Shown here: positions 50,303 to 61,301 of the stretch, one piece after another
Position numbering within the stretch: the first letter of the stretch is position 1
Layout: every line of letters starts with the position of its first letter
Assembly (NCBI RefSeq): GCF_022201045.2
Contig: NC_068558.1
Coordinates: 43,737,001 to 43,801,000, forward strand
Length of the DNA stretch: 64,000 nucleotides
Direction: 5' to 3'
Source: Citrus sinensis
Lineage: Eukaryota > Streptophyta > Magnoliopsida > Sapindales > Rutaceae
Made by a program: the position numbers and the translations under genes
Notes under the pieces: generated by a model
Told to the model about the DNA's origin: nothing
Databases searched by the model: none
The model's input: only the letters and a program-made list of their open reading frames with translations

Positions 50303-51832
50303 ATGGAGATTACAGCCAACAGTGAAGATGGATCGCTCATTCTCATAAAGCAAGGAGCTGAAGCTGTAAGTCAAGATATTATTAGCGCATTTAAGGTTCT
50401 GTTTGGGAATCGGCAATGGAATTGGGTTTTAGCTCTTTCACGCACAAGTGACAATAGCTGGCCTGATTCTTTTGCAGCTTCCCTTGCAGCTGCATCAGGT
50501 TTTTATTTTTTTTATTTTTTCACCCTTTCTGATATTCAAATGTTCTTGCAGAGGGTTTTTGAGTCAACTTTTGTGGGAAGGAGGTGTGTTGTCAAGGAGC
50601 GTTTCTCAAAGAAATATAGGCATCCATCTCTGGATTCAAAAATCACTCTCAAACGCCTGAATGCGGTTGGTTCTTTAGATGATATGCCCATTTGTTATTT
50701 TATATCTATTTAAATATGATCTTTCTTCTCTGAGTTCTTCCCTAATAAAATCTTTGGAACAGGAGGCTAGGTGCATGACCAAAGCTAGAAGACTTGGAGT
50801 TTCAACTCCGGTGCTTTATGCTGTTGATCCTGTTCAGCATACACTGACATTTGAGTATGTCGAGGGTCCTTCTGTCAAAGATATATTCCTTGAATTTGGT
50901 TTGCATGGTATCATGGAAGAGCAGTTGGAGGATATTGCATTGCAGATTGGTAATGCAATTGCTAAACTACATGATGGGGGTCTCATTCATGGCGATTTGA
51001 CCACATCAAACATGTTAATTAGGAGTGGCAAAAACCAGCTGGTCAGTTTTCTTCTTTTATTTTCTCTATCCCTTTGCTAATATTGTGATCTGTGAAGATG
51101 TTTCACAAACCGCCAATATCTTCTGTCAGGTCCTCATTGACTTTGGTTTGAGTTTCACATCAACCCTTCCAGAAGACAAAGCTGTTGACTTATATGTACT
51201 TGAGAGAGCCTTACTTTCGTTGCATTCTTCATGTGGTAATGTGGTAAGTCAGTAGATTCAGTTTAGATTATTTCACTGTGAGCTCTTCTCTGTTTCTTTC
51301 CTGAAAGAATTATCCTAATAATTTACAAATTTTAGAATGAAAACTTCTGGATATGTATAAATGATGCTATGTTCTTTTAGTTCATATTCCTTATTGATTT
51401 TGGAAAAGAAGACATGAAATATGAAGATTACTTGATGAAATTTTTGAGGAGGATTTGTTTGGGAATTTGTTAGATACAACAGTACCAAGCTCTTCACATG
51501 TTGATGTTCTGTATTGTTGGTTTGGAATGGTTCTCGAAATTGGTTGCAAAGAAAATAATATGAAATACAAATTGGTGCCCCCAAATGTTTTTGTGTGTGT
51601 GTAGATGGACCGGATACTTTCTGCATACAGGAAGTCATCAAAGCAATGGTCATCCACATTGAACAAGTTGGCTCAAGGTATGATTTTTCTCTTCAACTGT
51701 TTTTTTTTCTTCTTATTTTATTTTTGTATTTTTTCCCTCTGTTTTTTTCCTCATTTATTGTTTTCATATTGCATCTGTCTCAATTTTATTTCAGTGCGAC
51801 AAAGGGGTCGAAAGCGCACCATGGTTGGATGA
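50303..51832 (+). CDS. BUD32: EKC/KEOPS complex kinase-ATPase BUD32 (TP53RK/PRPK homologue)
   Basis: KEOPS subunit needed for the tRNA t6A modification. Six coding exons: 50303-50365, 50552-50665, 50763-51041, 51130-51243, 51605-51677 and 51795-51832; 226 residues, as in other plant BUD32. Visible motifs are [13 protein letters not shown] in place of a normal Gly loop, [13 protein letters not shown] with the ATP-binding Lys, [13 protein letters not shown], the catalytic loop [20 protein letters not shown], and the tail [13 protein letters not shown]. The short atypical kinase fold without an activation segment is the family norm. The ATG at 50303 gives the usual N terminus. A probable 5' UTR intron runs 49899-50275 (TACAG|GTGCAC to CACAG|CGG). 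It lies 2.6 kb from STN1 on the same strand. Confidence 0.95.
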
Positions 51833-54425
51833 GCCTGTATGAATTATTTATTGTGGCAGGAGGAAGAGATGCTCATGGACTGATTAGTGTTACACTAAAG
51901 TTAATATTGTTATGCTGCTTTCATTAACATTTTCCAATTGTACGGTAAGGCATAATGCTTGGAGCTTTTGGTCTGCTAGTTCTGATGTATCTGTATCAGT
52001 GTAGGTGTTATCTTCAGGCCTGGTTGGGCGTAGTTGCATGTATATTTGATCCAATATTGGCATTCACAATAACAAATCAAATTAGCATTACTGCAAGTAT
52101 AAGTTCGTTTCCATCTCATAACCTCCTGATACACCTACACTCTTATATCATACATGCAAGCAGGCCACAGTTTTCTATTGTGTTTTCTTGTTCATATTAA
52201 TTTGTCATATTAATTTCAGGAAGTGCTCCCTTATCAAATTTGTTGAGAGTATGTCGACTGGTCGCCAAAAGAATGTTCTTGACGACTGAGTTTCCACAAG
52301 GAAACTGGTCTCTCATCCCTGCTTGTCAGATTTTGCGACAAAAAATTTGCCTCTGTCACCCTTAATGTCTACTTCTTTGACCATAGTTTTATGTCTTATT
52401 GTAAACCCTCAAATGGGGGATGGGTTTTCATGGGTGGGCACTTGGTTTGGATTTAAGCATTGAAGCCGATCAGATTTAAAAATCAGTTAACGGGGGGGCA
52501 AAAAAAAAAAAAATCCCCAAAATTTGAAAAACCAGCTGCCTCCAAAACCCCTAACCTAACACTGGCGCTGCAGCCTGCAAACCTGCACCTCAAAATTTGA
52601 TTTCTATTTTCCAGAGTCACTGCCCACGTTACCTACCCTCTGCCGTCTGCAACTTCATTCGCGCCGTGCGGAGCCGCTGCATCTCCCACTACCCTGCGCC
52701 GTGAAGGCGAAGCTGCTGCAAGTCCCTCTTCCTGTGACCGTGCTTCGAGGTTCCTCCGCTACCATTCTCCCTTAAAGCTCACACCATGGCAGTAAATTTA
52801 GTTGATTTCCCTTTCTTCTCTAGTGCTCTTGGTTGGTAATTAATAATAATTTTCTTTGATTAATATTCTTTAAAAGAAAAAGTAAGAAAATGGTTTTCTT
52901 ATGCGGTGATCTTACAAAACGCACATTTATTTTCATAATCCTAATGGCGTGTGAAAACCAAATCTTATACCAGCTGCAAAATTGGTTCATTATATCTGCT
53001 GTAAATGCAGCTCTATCTCCTTGTCTGCATCTGTTCCGCGTTCTGTTTCGTAACAAACTGTTTAATCAATGGATTCAAGAATTTGAACTGTCTGTCTTCA
53101 TCATAGTTCCTGATACTGTTAATTTTATAAAATCGGTCCTGTTATTGATTTACGTTTCTGCCGTGCAACCTGAAATTTTAACCCGAACCGAATTGATTCG
53201 GGTTTACAATTCGAACCTTGACCCCTCTCAAAAACTTTGCTGCAGTATCAATGAATGCAATTGTAGATTGCTATCACCTGTCTCGGCGGGACTTTTTGCT
53301 CTGCTCGAAAGCTCGTGTGTTTACGCCCTGCTTGTTTTAGATTTGGTTTGACTCACTGTCAAGGCTGGACCTTGCTTTCATTTTCCTACGGTTAAAATTT
53401 TACCCATCACCTTCAGCTTTTGGCATTTGTCCTATGTACCACGTGATGGGCACATGAAGAGACATGCCCCATTAACAACGGTAGAGTGGTCCATAGAAAC
53501 AGCAATTGGCATAGAAGTATTTTTTTTTTTTTTAATTAGAATTGGCATAGAAGTTAGGAGCCGAATAAAAGCACTTACATCTCTCACTTTCTTTTGTCAA
53601 ATTAGCGCTGCTGCAGGCTGCAAAATCATTTTCCATTTGCCATTTTTTGGGAATGAATACGCTTCTGTTGCTAAGACTAAGAAAGCCAGTTACAAATTGA
53701 AATGAGTTACGATGTACGGTGTTCAAATTTCACATTAAATTTGTTTTCGCGAGGAAATGAAAAGTAGGCTTTCGCTTTCCTTTGCACCAACTTGGCTGGT
53801 CTATTCTATTCACTGAGACCATCGGTTAAAAAAGCTTCATACCCCTCACCAGCTCATAATAACAGCACAAATAAGGAGGAGAAATTCGAAAGCTTCAAAT
53901 GAAAATGATGTACATGTGACGATCACATATATACATTACGATTTTTTTTTTTTTTTTGGGTGTGATAATACACCAACCCAAAGGGTTTTTTTTTCCTTTT
54001 ATTTATTTATTTTTGGTCATTTCAAATGGTCGGGACCCAGTTCGAATGCCTTTTCCACCTTTTGAGTCCAAAAATTTCCAATAGATTTCTATAGTGAAAA
54101 TATTCTTCTAATGCAATTCATAAAGTTAAAAAAAAATAAAAAAAAATGAAGAAGCCCAGCCCTAGTTTCAAATAGCTATAAGCCTACAAGGACAGGGCCT
54201 GTCGTGGGTCCATGTTGGATTTCATTTCAATCATTCGTACAACTATCAAAGTCAAGTGCAGCCCGAATTATAAAGTTGTGGGTCCGGCTCCACCATCCAA
54301 ACGGCCAACCGTTTTACGGCATTATTGTTTTAAACTCTTTCCAGCTCCCGCCATATCATCCATCGTCTTCGTTCCAAAAACATGATTAAATAAATAAATT
54401 AATTAATCAAATCACTTCTTCTCTG
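51833..54425. other. Intergenic between BUD32 and STN1
   Basis: BUD32 3' UTR probably covers the first few hundred bases. 52540-52790 is unusually C-rich and lacks a convincing frame. A 15-codon frame with good Kozak context starts at 52785, but nothing supports translation. 53520-53535 and 53942-53958 are T runs. The last 200 bases should contain the STN1 promoter. Confidence 0.5.
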
Positions 54426-54908
54426 ATGGATCACACGCTCCAAAACACACACGTAAAACTGTTAGCCTTCGATCTCCTTTCCCTTACGCCAACGCCAGAC
54501 CCGGCCACATTCTCTCGCTCTGGTAAGCTCCTCTCACGTGCCGAAATCGTCGGCACAATCACCTCACGTGACCACAAACCCAGCAAATTCATCAAGTTCA
54601 CGGTCGATGACGGCACGGGTTGTGTCCCATGCGTCCTCTGGCTTAACCATCTAACTTCTCTGTATCTCCCTCGGCGTGACCCATCAACTGTTCGATTAAT
54701 TGCCGGCGTGGCTACTGATTTTGCCGCGAAGATCAAAATCGGTTTGGTGGCTAGAGTGCGCGGGAGGATCGCTAGTTATCGAGGCGACGTGCAGATTATG
54801 GCTTCCGATGTTGTGATTGAGAGAGACCCCAACATGGAAGTCTTGCATTGGTTGGATTGCTTGAGGTTGGCGCGCAAGCGTTATGACGTTGTTGTGAATA
54901 AATCTTAA
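54426..54908 (+). CDS. STN1: CST telomere complex subunit STN1 (OB-fold)
   Basis: STN1 binds TEN1 and CTC1 and protects chromosome ends and assists lagging-strand fill-in. The gene is intronless and 160 residues long, matching the small plant STN1, which has only the OB-fold. The N terminus reads MDHTLQNTHVKLLAFDLLSL, a plant STN1 signature. The OB core shows RAEIVGTITSRDHKPSKFIK, FTVDDGTGCVPCVLWLN, GLVARVRGRIASYRGDVQIM and ASDVVIERDPNMEVLHWLDC. A TATA-like AT-rich segment (about 54386-54410) precedes the ATG by 20-40 bases, but the transcription start cannot be fixed. Confidence 0.95.
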   Translation: MDHTLQNTHVKLLAFDLLSLTPTPDPATFSRSGKLLSRAEIVGTITSRDHKPSKFIKFTVDDGTGCVPCVLWLNHLTSLYLPRRDPSTVRLIAGVATDFAAKIKIGLVARVRGRIASYRGDVQIMASDVVIERDPNMEVLHWLDCLRLARKRYDVVVNKS

Positions 54909-55510
54909 GTAGTTGGCTTTTGCTGTTCAATTTACTGATATGGGGGGTTTTTTTTTTTTTATGTGTAATTACTCCCTGTCCATGTCCATGAATTTAATCA
55001 TGCATGTTAATGATTTAAATGAAATTTCTCTTGAAATGTCCAGAAATTTAGAGGAGGGCCCCCATTGACTTTAAGCTCTTGATATTTCTGCATATCAAAT
55101 CATGTGCTCAGTCTGTTAATTATCTTATAATACTTCTATAGTTTTATTATGTGTCGTGCAGCAGTTGTTACTTGAGAACATTGATTGCGAGTATCTGGTC
55201 CTTTTTTCATTAAGGTTATGGCGGTCACTAATCTATATTTTGGGGGATACTATTTAGAAGACGCATTCTACAAGTTTGTGTAATTGTTCGAGGAGCCCAT
55301 TTGTGTGAAATGGATGGAATTTGCCCAACTGATATAATTATTAGTAACTTGCTGTGTATGATTGGGTAGCTGAGGAAAAGGGAAATTGAGCAGAGACAAG
55401 ATCGGATATCAGATTGTTGCCATCAGAGGCTGGAAACGGCTTTCAGCCTGTTTTGGCTACAAATACCGCAAGTCGTGATCTATATATGTTAATGCAAACT
55501 AAAGAATATA

Positions 55511-55604
55511 ATTACGTGACAAAATAGTCGTTGATATTGACTGAAGATTAGGCACTAATTACGTGACAAAATAGTCGTTGATATTGACTGAAGATTAGGC
55601 ACTT
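55511..55604. repeat. Perfect 47-bp tandem duplication
   Basis: The unit beginning ATTACGTGACAAAATAGTCG and ending AGATTAGGCACTA occurs at 55511-55557 and again immediately at 55558-55604, with essentially no differences. A recent slippage or repair duplication is the simplest reading. Confidence 0.9.
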
Positions 55605-58600
55605 AAAGAGATAATCTTATTGCTGAATATTCATTGTAGTAATAATGCTGAGTTTGGTAATGGCGCCGTCACAAAACAATGCAATTGATCCTCCTTTATT
55701 GCCAATCCGGATTTTTGTACGCATATAGAGTTTGTATTTTGCTGAATGCTATTTATGGCAGCCACATACATGATTGATCTCGAATGAGAATTTATGAGGA
55801 GGTTTCATGCGTGGGTACAAAACTGGAAATTAAAGATGTTCGCTATAGTTGGTGCTTGTCAATCATGGAGATGGGTGAGGCAGATCATTCGAAGACATTT
55901 GGACTTTATGAATTATTTTTAATGTGTATAAACCTTATCCTTGGCAATTATATGTGAAGTAAATGTACTTTCACTGACAGCAAATCAGTTCACTGCAGAA
56001 CTGTAAATATTCCACTAATTTTTCATTTATATCTTATCAAAAAAAGACACAGATGGTACACCACTGAGTCTTGGTCTTTGGCAGCAATACTCAAGTTGGA
56101 TATATTCTTAAGTCGCCTAATTATTTTCTAAACATTTGTCGCCTAATCAAGAAGAGTTAAAGAGTCGGTAAATTATTTGCTTTAGAAGCTTTAGGCATGG
56201 CTCTACTTGTATAATACATTTTCAGATGGAAATAGAGGGTCCCTCGAAATGACCAGTTATTTGATATGTGAAGAAGAAATATTAGTATGCTACCATATTC
56301 TCCTGCTGTAAGAAACATATCCAGACTGAGATGAGATGCCCTCTGTCGTTTCTCTGTCCTTTTGAAGATCTGGTTCTCCACCATCCATGTAGTAAATATA
56401 TTCCCTGTAGTATTTCCCAGTTTTATTTCACTGGTTTCTCAATATGATTTCTCATAAATTGCCTTGATTATGGAGATTGCTAGATCAATGGGGGTCACTC
56501 TTGCTACTGGACAATATATTATAACATGAACATTACGTTAAAACAATAAATCCTTTGGTTAAAACCATCAACTATAATTCAAGAACATTCATGTTGTATC
56601 ATAAAAAATTAATAACAGAATATACAGAAGTGTACCTGAATTTATAGTAATTAATTACTCTCTATAGTCGTGTGGTTGGCCTTCCAAATCAATAAGTTCA
56701 CCTAGAAAACCTTTTAAATTTCTCTGTGCTTTTTCTCTGACGATGAGATGTGGAGAAAAAATAAAATAATATGCGTGACCTGAGATCCATAACTATTTAT
56801 ATAGACGACTTTTCCTATTGTTTTTAAATATTCATATTTCAGCTTATTATAAAAATAGAAATTACCTAATATCTACACATTAGAAGTTCATATCTTAATA
56901 AATATATTAAAGCCTGTATTACCATAAACTTTAATATATCACTTTTAATTAAGATTAACCTTATATGTTAGTCGGCAACACATAATTATTTATATATAAT
57001 CCCAATATTAAATTAAGAATCCAACAATTCAAAGAGACATAAATTTTTCAAATATTTTTTCAAGCTAAATAATCTTTCTTGACCTAATTATTTTTGTTTC
57101 CCTTGCACACACAAACATTCTAAATTTCATTATTAATAAGAAAATAACATTTTGATATAAGGTGCTGATAGGGATTATAGTGCATTAAACACGGTTGGTG
57201 TTGGTGATAATGCCCATGATCTAGCCAGATGGAACAAGGTTGGCTGAAGATAGACCTCACGATTTGATATGCAACCTGAAGGGTGATGAAACATGGCAAA
57301 AGAAATTTTAAAAAGTTAAGAAAGACAGTGACAAGATCTTTGCCCAGTCAATGAAAGCAGTAAGCAAATGAATCCCATTTTAATTTGATGAAGCGAAAGC
57401 AGACCACTCATCATTTTCATCGTCACTATGATGAACAAGTAAAGTTCCAACTTCCTTCCCTTGTGGGTGTGTTTTTGTACTATAACTACGTATTAATCTT
57501 GTAACTCGAACCGGAAATAGGTCCACTATTATTTTTGCCGCTTCCTTTTTTATGTAATCTAAGGACATCTCATCTCACATCCTCCATGTGGAGGCATATG
57601 GATTACTAGATTTCAGGATCTATAAATAATTGATGATGATGATGACACATTAAATGTAAAAAATGAAGGACAACCCAATGGCAATATCTTGCTAAGCTCT
57701 AAAAAAGTAGACGCATCAGACGGCTTATGTTGAAGTAATTTTGACCGTTTGATGTGTTGCACGTTGGATGAGAATGTGGGAATCCGATTTAGCATCCAGT
57801 TTTCTGATAATCAGACGGGCAGATAACACTCACCGTTCATCACAAGTGTGATTATTTACATGCGTATTTTATACCTATAAACATATATCACCAAATCAAG
57901 TACAGAAGAAGAGCGGATATTGACACCAGGCCGGGGGGATTTGAAAGGCTGGAAAAGCAAAAGAAAACTTAAATTCTCCTCTCTCCCAGGGAAGATACTT
58001 TGCCCAAAGGAGAAACTAAAGATCATCCTTTGACTGCCTTGTTTATATACTGGCTACAGTTTACAACTTCTCATTTAAATTTGAACATACATGGGCTACT
58101 TGCAAGACTTGCATAGAAGACGGGCGCATCACTTATTTATAGGTCGATGTGACAGTGTCACGCCATATGATACATTAGTTATGATATAAATGTTGTATTC
58201 TAATTCAGTAAATATTTTGCTAGATTTTATGTTAGGAAGAGAAGCAAGAGCTCCAAAAACAATGCCATTTAGATAGGGGATAAGGTACAAGTCATGTTAA
58301 AAGGAAAAAAGAAGAAGAAGAAGGTAGAATTATAAATCCATAATGACCTTATTGAATCCAACTGTGCAAGTTGTCCCGCCATAGACACCAGATTTGATGG
58401 AAGATAGCGTATCATTTGGAGTGCTTTTCAATATTGGAAGGGGAAATCGCCTAATCTCATGCCCTTTTAGATGATAAACATTTAGCTATTGGACCCATTT
58501 GTTCTTTAATTTTTTTAAACATTTATTCAAGATCTTTCTCCATTATATCAATTGTATTGTTGTAGAGATATGTCAAGGATAGCCGGAACCTCCAAAATTT

Positions 58601-59218
58601 CATATTGCTTTAATCACCGTGAGTTTTCTAATCTGAGTTTAGAATACTCAATGTAAACTGCCTAAATTCTTGACCTTTAATTTATTTATATGTATGTAAT
58701 ATGGAGTATAAATAATAGGATTATAATAAAAATTAAAGATTTTCAACAAAATTAAAGTGAAGAATACCATGCCAAACATCGTTGTATTTATTGTAGCTAT
58801 ATCTATTGATGGTCAATATTTTTTTGATGAGAATACAAGATAGGTATCACGAACCAAATCGAAGCTCTAAGACTGTTTCAATGGAAATCAAAATGGGTGC
58901 TAGCCACGTTGATCGAAAAGCAAAGCTGTTGTAGCCAGACAGCTATGCATTGAACAAGTCTTTTACAGGCTATGAATGGGCTAACAGTAATAGTGGAAGC
59001 TTCAACATTTTAGCAGTCGGCTGAGTCTTATTGCGTTTGTTAGGGGGATTCCCATTTGGGAGAAGAAGCCGAGGGTTGCCTTTGGAGCTTTTTTGCCGTC
59101 AGTTGTATTACTTTAATCCCTAAACAATTAAATTAATGCCTAATTGATTGCAAAGAGCCTTGAAATGTGAACAAAATTAAAATTAAAAACTTAGCTTGGG
59201 GAACCAGACACAGTCTCC

Positions 59219-59233
59219 CACGTGCGGCACGTG
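59219..59233. promoter_or_regulatory. Two closely spaced G-boxes (CACGTG)
   Basis: CACGTG occurs at 59219-59224 and 59228-59233, in CCCACGTGCGGCACGTGTAA. G-boxes bind plant bZIP and bHLH factors, and paired ACGT cores are typical of ABA-responsive units. The nearest gene is the phosphatase about 2 kb downstream, so the target is uncertain. Confidence 0.3.
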
Positions 59234-61301
59234 TAATAAGATTAGTCAATTAAGAAATCAAGCTGCCCGAAATGGGATTAGCTTAATCCAAGAAATTTTA
59301 CTTTGTTTTAAGTTCTAATTTTAAATTAATTAAGTCGCTTGTTAGATTGTTACTCGAAACCCTAGGAGATGCCGAGATGGCGTGGGCGGTGGGTGTGCTC
59401 ATCAGCTAGAACTGGGGACCTAACATGCCCTAACAAGATCCTACATTTATGTAAACAAGTAATTAATCCTTATTCTTTTTATAGGATGGCTCTCTCCAAG
59501 CACTATATTTACATTAACCCATGGAGTTTATTTGTAAACTACAAGGTTGCACGCACAATTGCTCTGATTCTCCTAGACATGGGTCTAGGTTGAGTCAAAA
59601 GGGTCTCAAAATTGGATTGCAGGGCCAACACATTGACTGCTAAAAAGCAACAAAATGAATGTTTTGAGGAGATTCATTGCGTCTAAAGTTGAACTTGTAA
59701 AATAAAACAAATGAACGATGCCAATCTCCCAAAACCCAACAATCAACTTGACATTCGATTGGAGAATCGGTTTCGATTTCTCTTCATACAAAAATTCTCT
59801 TTTATGTGTACCCCTATAAACCTATGCGGATCTCAAACCCCAGAAACCCACATTGAAGGAACAGTCTTGAGTCTTGACATTAAAAAAAGAAGTGAAGTTC
59901 GCTTCAGCGCATTGCCCTACAGATGTGCAAACAAAAATGTCCACATAAGTTTCTTAGCCGCCAAAAGAACAGACAACCGAAAGTTCATTTCACTCTAATG
60001 TATAATGTATTTTACTCTAAAATCATTTTTTCTCAAGCGAAGATAATTTAAGAAGGATTTAAAGCAACCAAACTCTCCAACAGAAGCGCTTATTTCCCCC
60101 CCCCCCCCTCCAATTATTGTATTTTGCTTCCTCTTTAACTGCTCCTTTAATTTCCTTTTACTCATAGAAGACCAAATGGACTCATTGGGGGTACTGCTTG
60201 GGTACATCATCAAACCTAACACCGCTGACTATGTGCTGAAGCAGCAGAACGGAACAAAGCCAGAGTCCAGAGAAGCAAACAACTTTAGAGAAAGAGACTC
60301 AGTGATAACAAATTAAAAATAATAATAAAGTAGAAAATAAAAATACTCAAACGAGAGGAGGAGGGAATGGATCCGGGGAATGGAGTTGGGTGTGGGTGGG
60401 TGAGCAACATAACTAACCATACAAGTTACAGCCATGGCTCTTTATTTCATTTTACCCGCTAATCAACCCGCAACATTTTACCCGCATTGAGTTTGGGGGT
60501 AAAAAAAAAAAAAAAAAAAATAATAATAATAATAAATAAATAAATAAATAATGCCTCAGAGGGACGGAGAGAGAGAAAGAGAGAGGCTCTTATTATTATT
60601 ATTATTATTAATAAGCTCTCTCCAGCAGCACTTTATTCTCTTGAAATTGGATACTTTTGCTCTGTACCGGAACGAGGTTTTAATTTTATCAAATTAAAAT
60701 ATAAGACTAATACTATTGACTGCCATTACTATATAATCTCACAAGTCTAGCTCTATGCCCTTTTTCTTTTATGTGTAATATGTCCTACATTGTCCTGTTC
60801 TACCATCAGAATCTCATTGTCTTGCTTCCACGCATCAGTTGTAGACTTGTAGTCTTTCTTTCTTCATCATTTCCGTTTCAGTTCCCCTCGACTCAACAAA
60901 CAAAAACACGTACTCAGTGAAAGAATACAAAAACGAACAAACCCAACTGGGCACTTTGCATTTTTTCTTTTTTTACCTTCGAAAAATAACTGTATAACAT
61001 GCCCAGAAACTAGAGATTGTCTTGGCTTCCTCAATTCTTTCCTGTTCATTCCTTGAGTTAACAAAATATTTTACTCATTTCGTGCTTAAAACCAGCACTC
61101 TTGGTTCTACCGAGAGAAAGGAAACAAACCCAGGAGTTGAAGTTAATTTTTTTTAAAAAAAAAAACTTGGCAGTTTGTTTTTAATTGCTGTTCTTGTTCG
61201 GTCGTCTTCATTCACATTCCCTTTCGAGAAAAATTAATCCAGCTGAAAAAAACAGCAGTTTGTTAATTACATCAGGATTAGCTGTATGAAGTTTTGAAAC
61301 A

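Larger units (their letters stand above)
54909..61301. other. Large intergenic region between STN1 and the 5-phosphatase
   Basis: It begins with the STN1 3' UTR. It contains the 47-bp tandem duplication at 55511-55604, a pair of G-boxes at 59219-59233, a C run at 60098-60108, and A/AAT/AAAT simple repeats at 60500-60551 with (TTA)n at 60590-60612. The last 700 bases, including GA-rich 60563-60585, are probably promoter and 5' UTR of the phosphatase. No convincing gene was found. Confidence 0.5.

Noticed and set aside
52785..52850. Short frame with Kozak-like ACACCATGG
   Set aside because: Only about 15 codons and nothing supports translation.
57380..57795. Two adjacent minus-strand frames of about 60 codons
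   Set aside because: Considered as a small gene. They are in different frames, have no recognisable motif and no convincing splice link. RNA evidence would be needed.
59711..59998. Plus-strand frame of 95 codons
   Set aside because: No domain, no homology recognised, odd composition.
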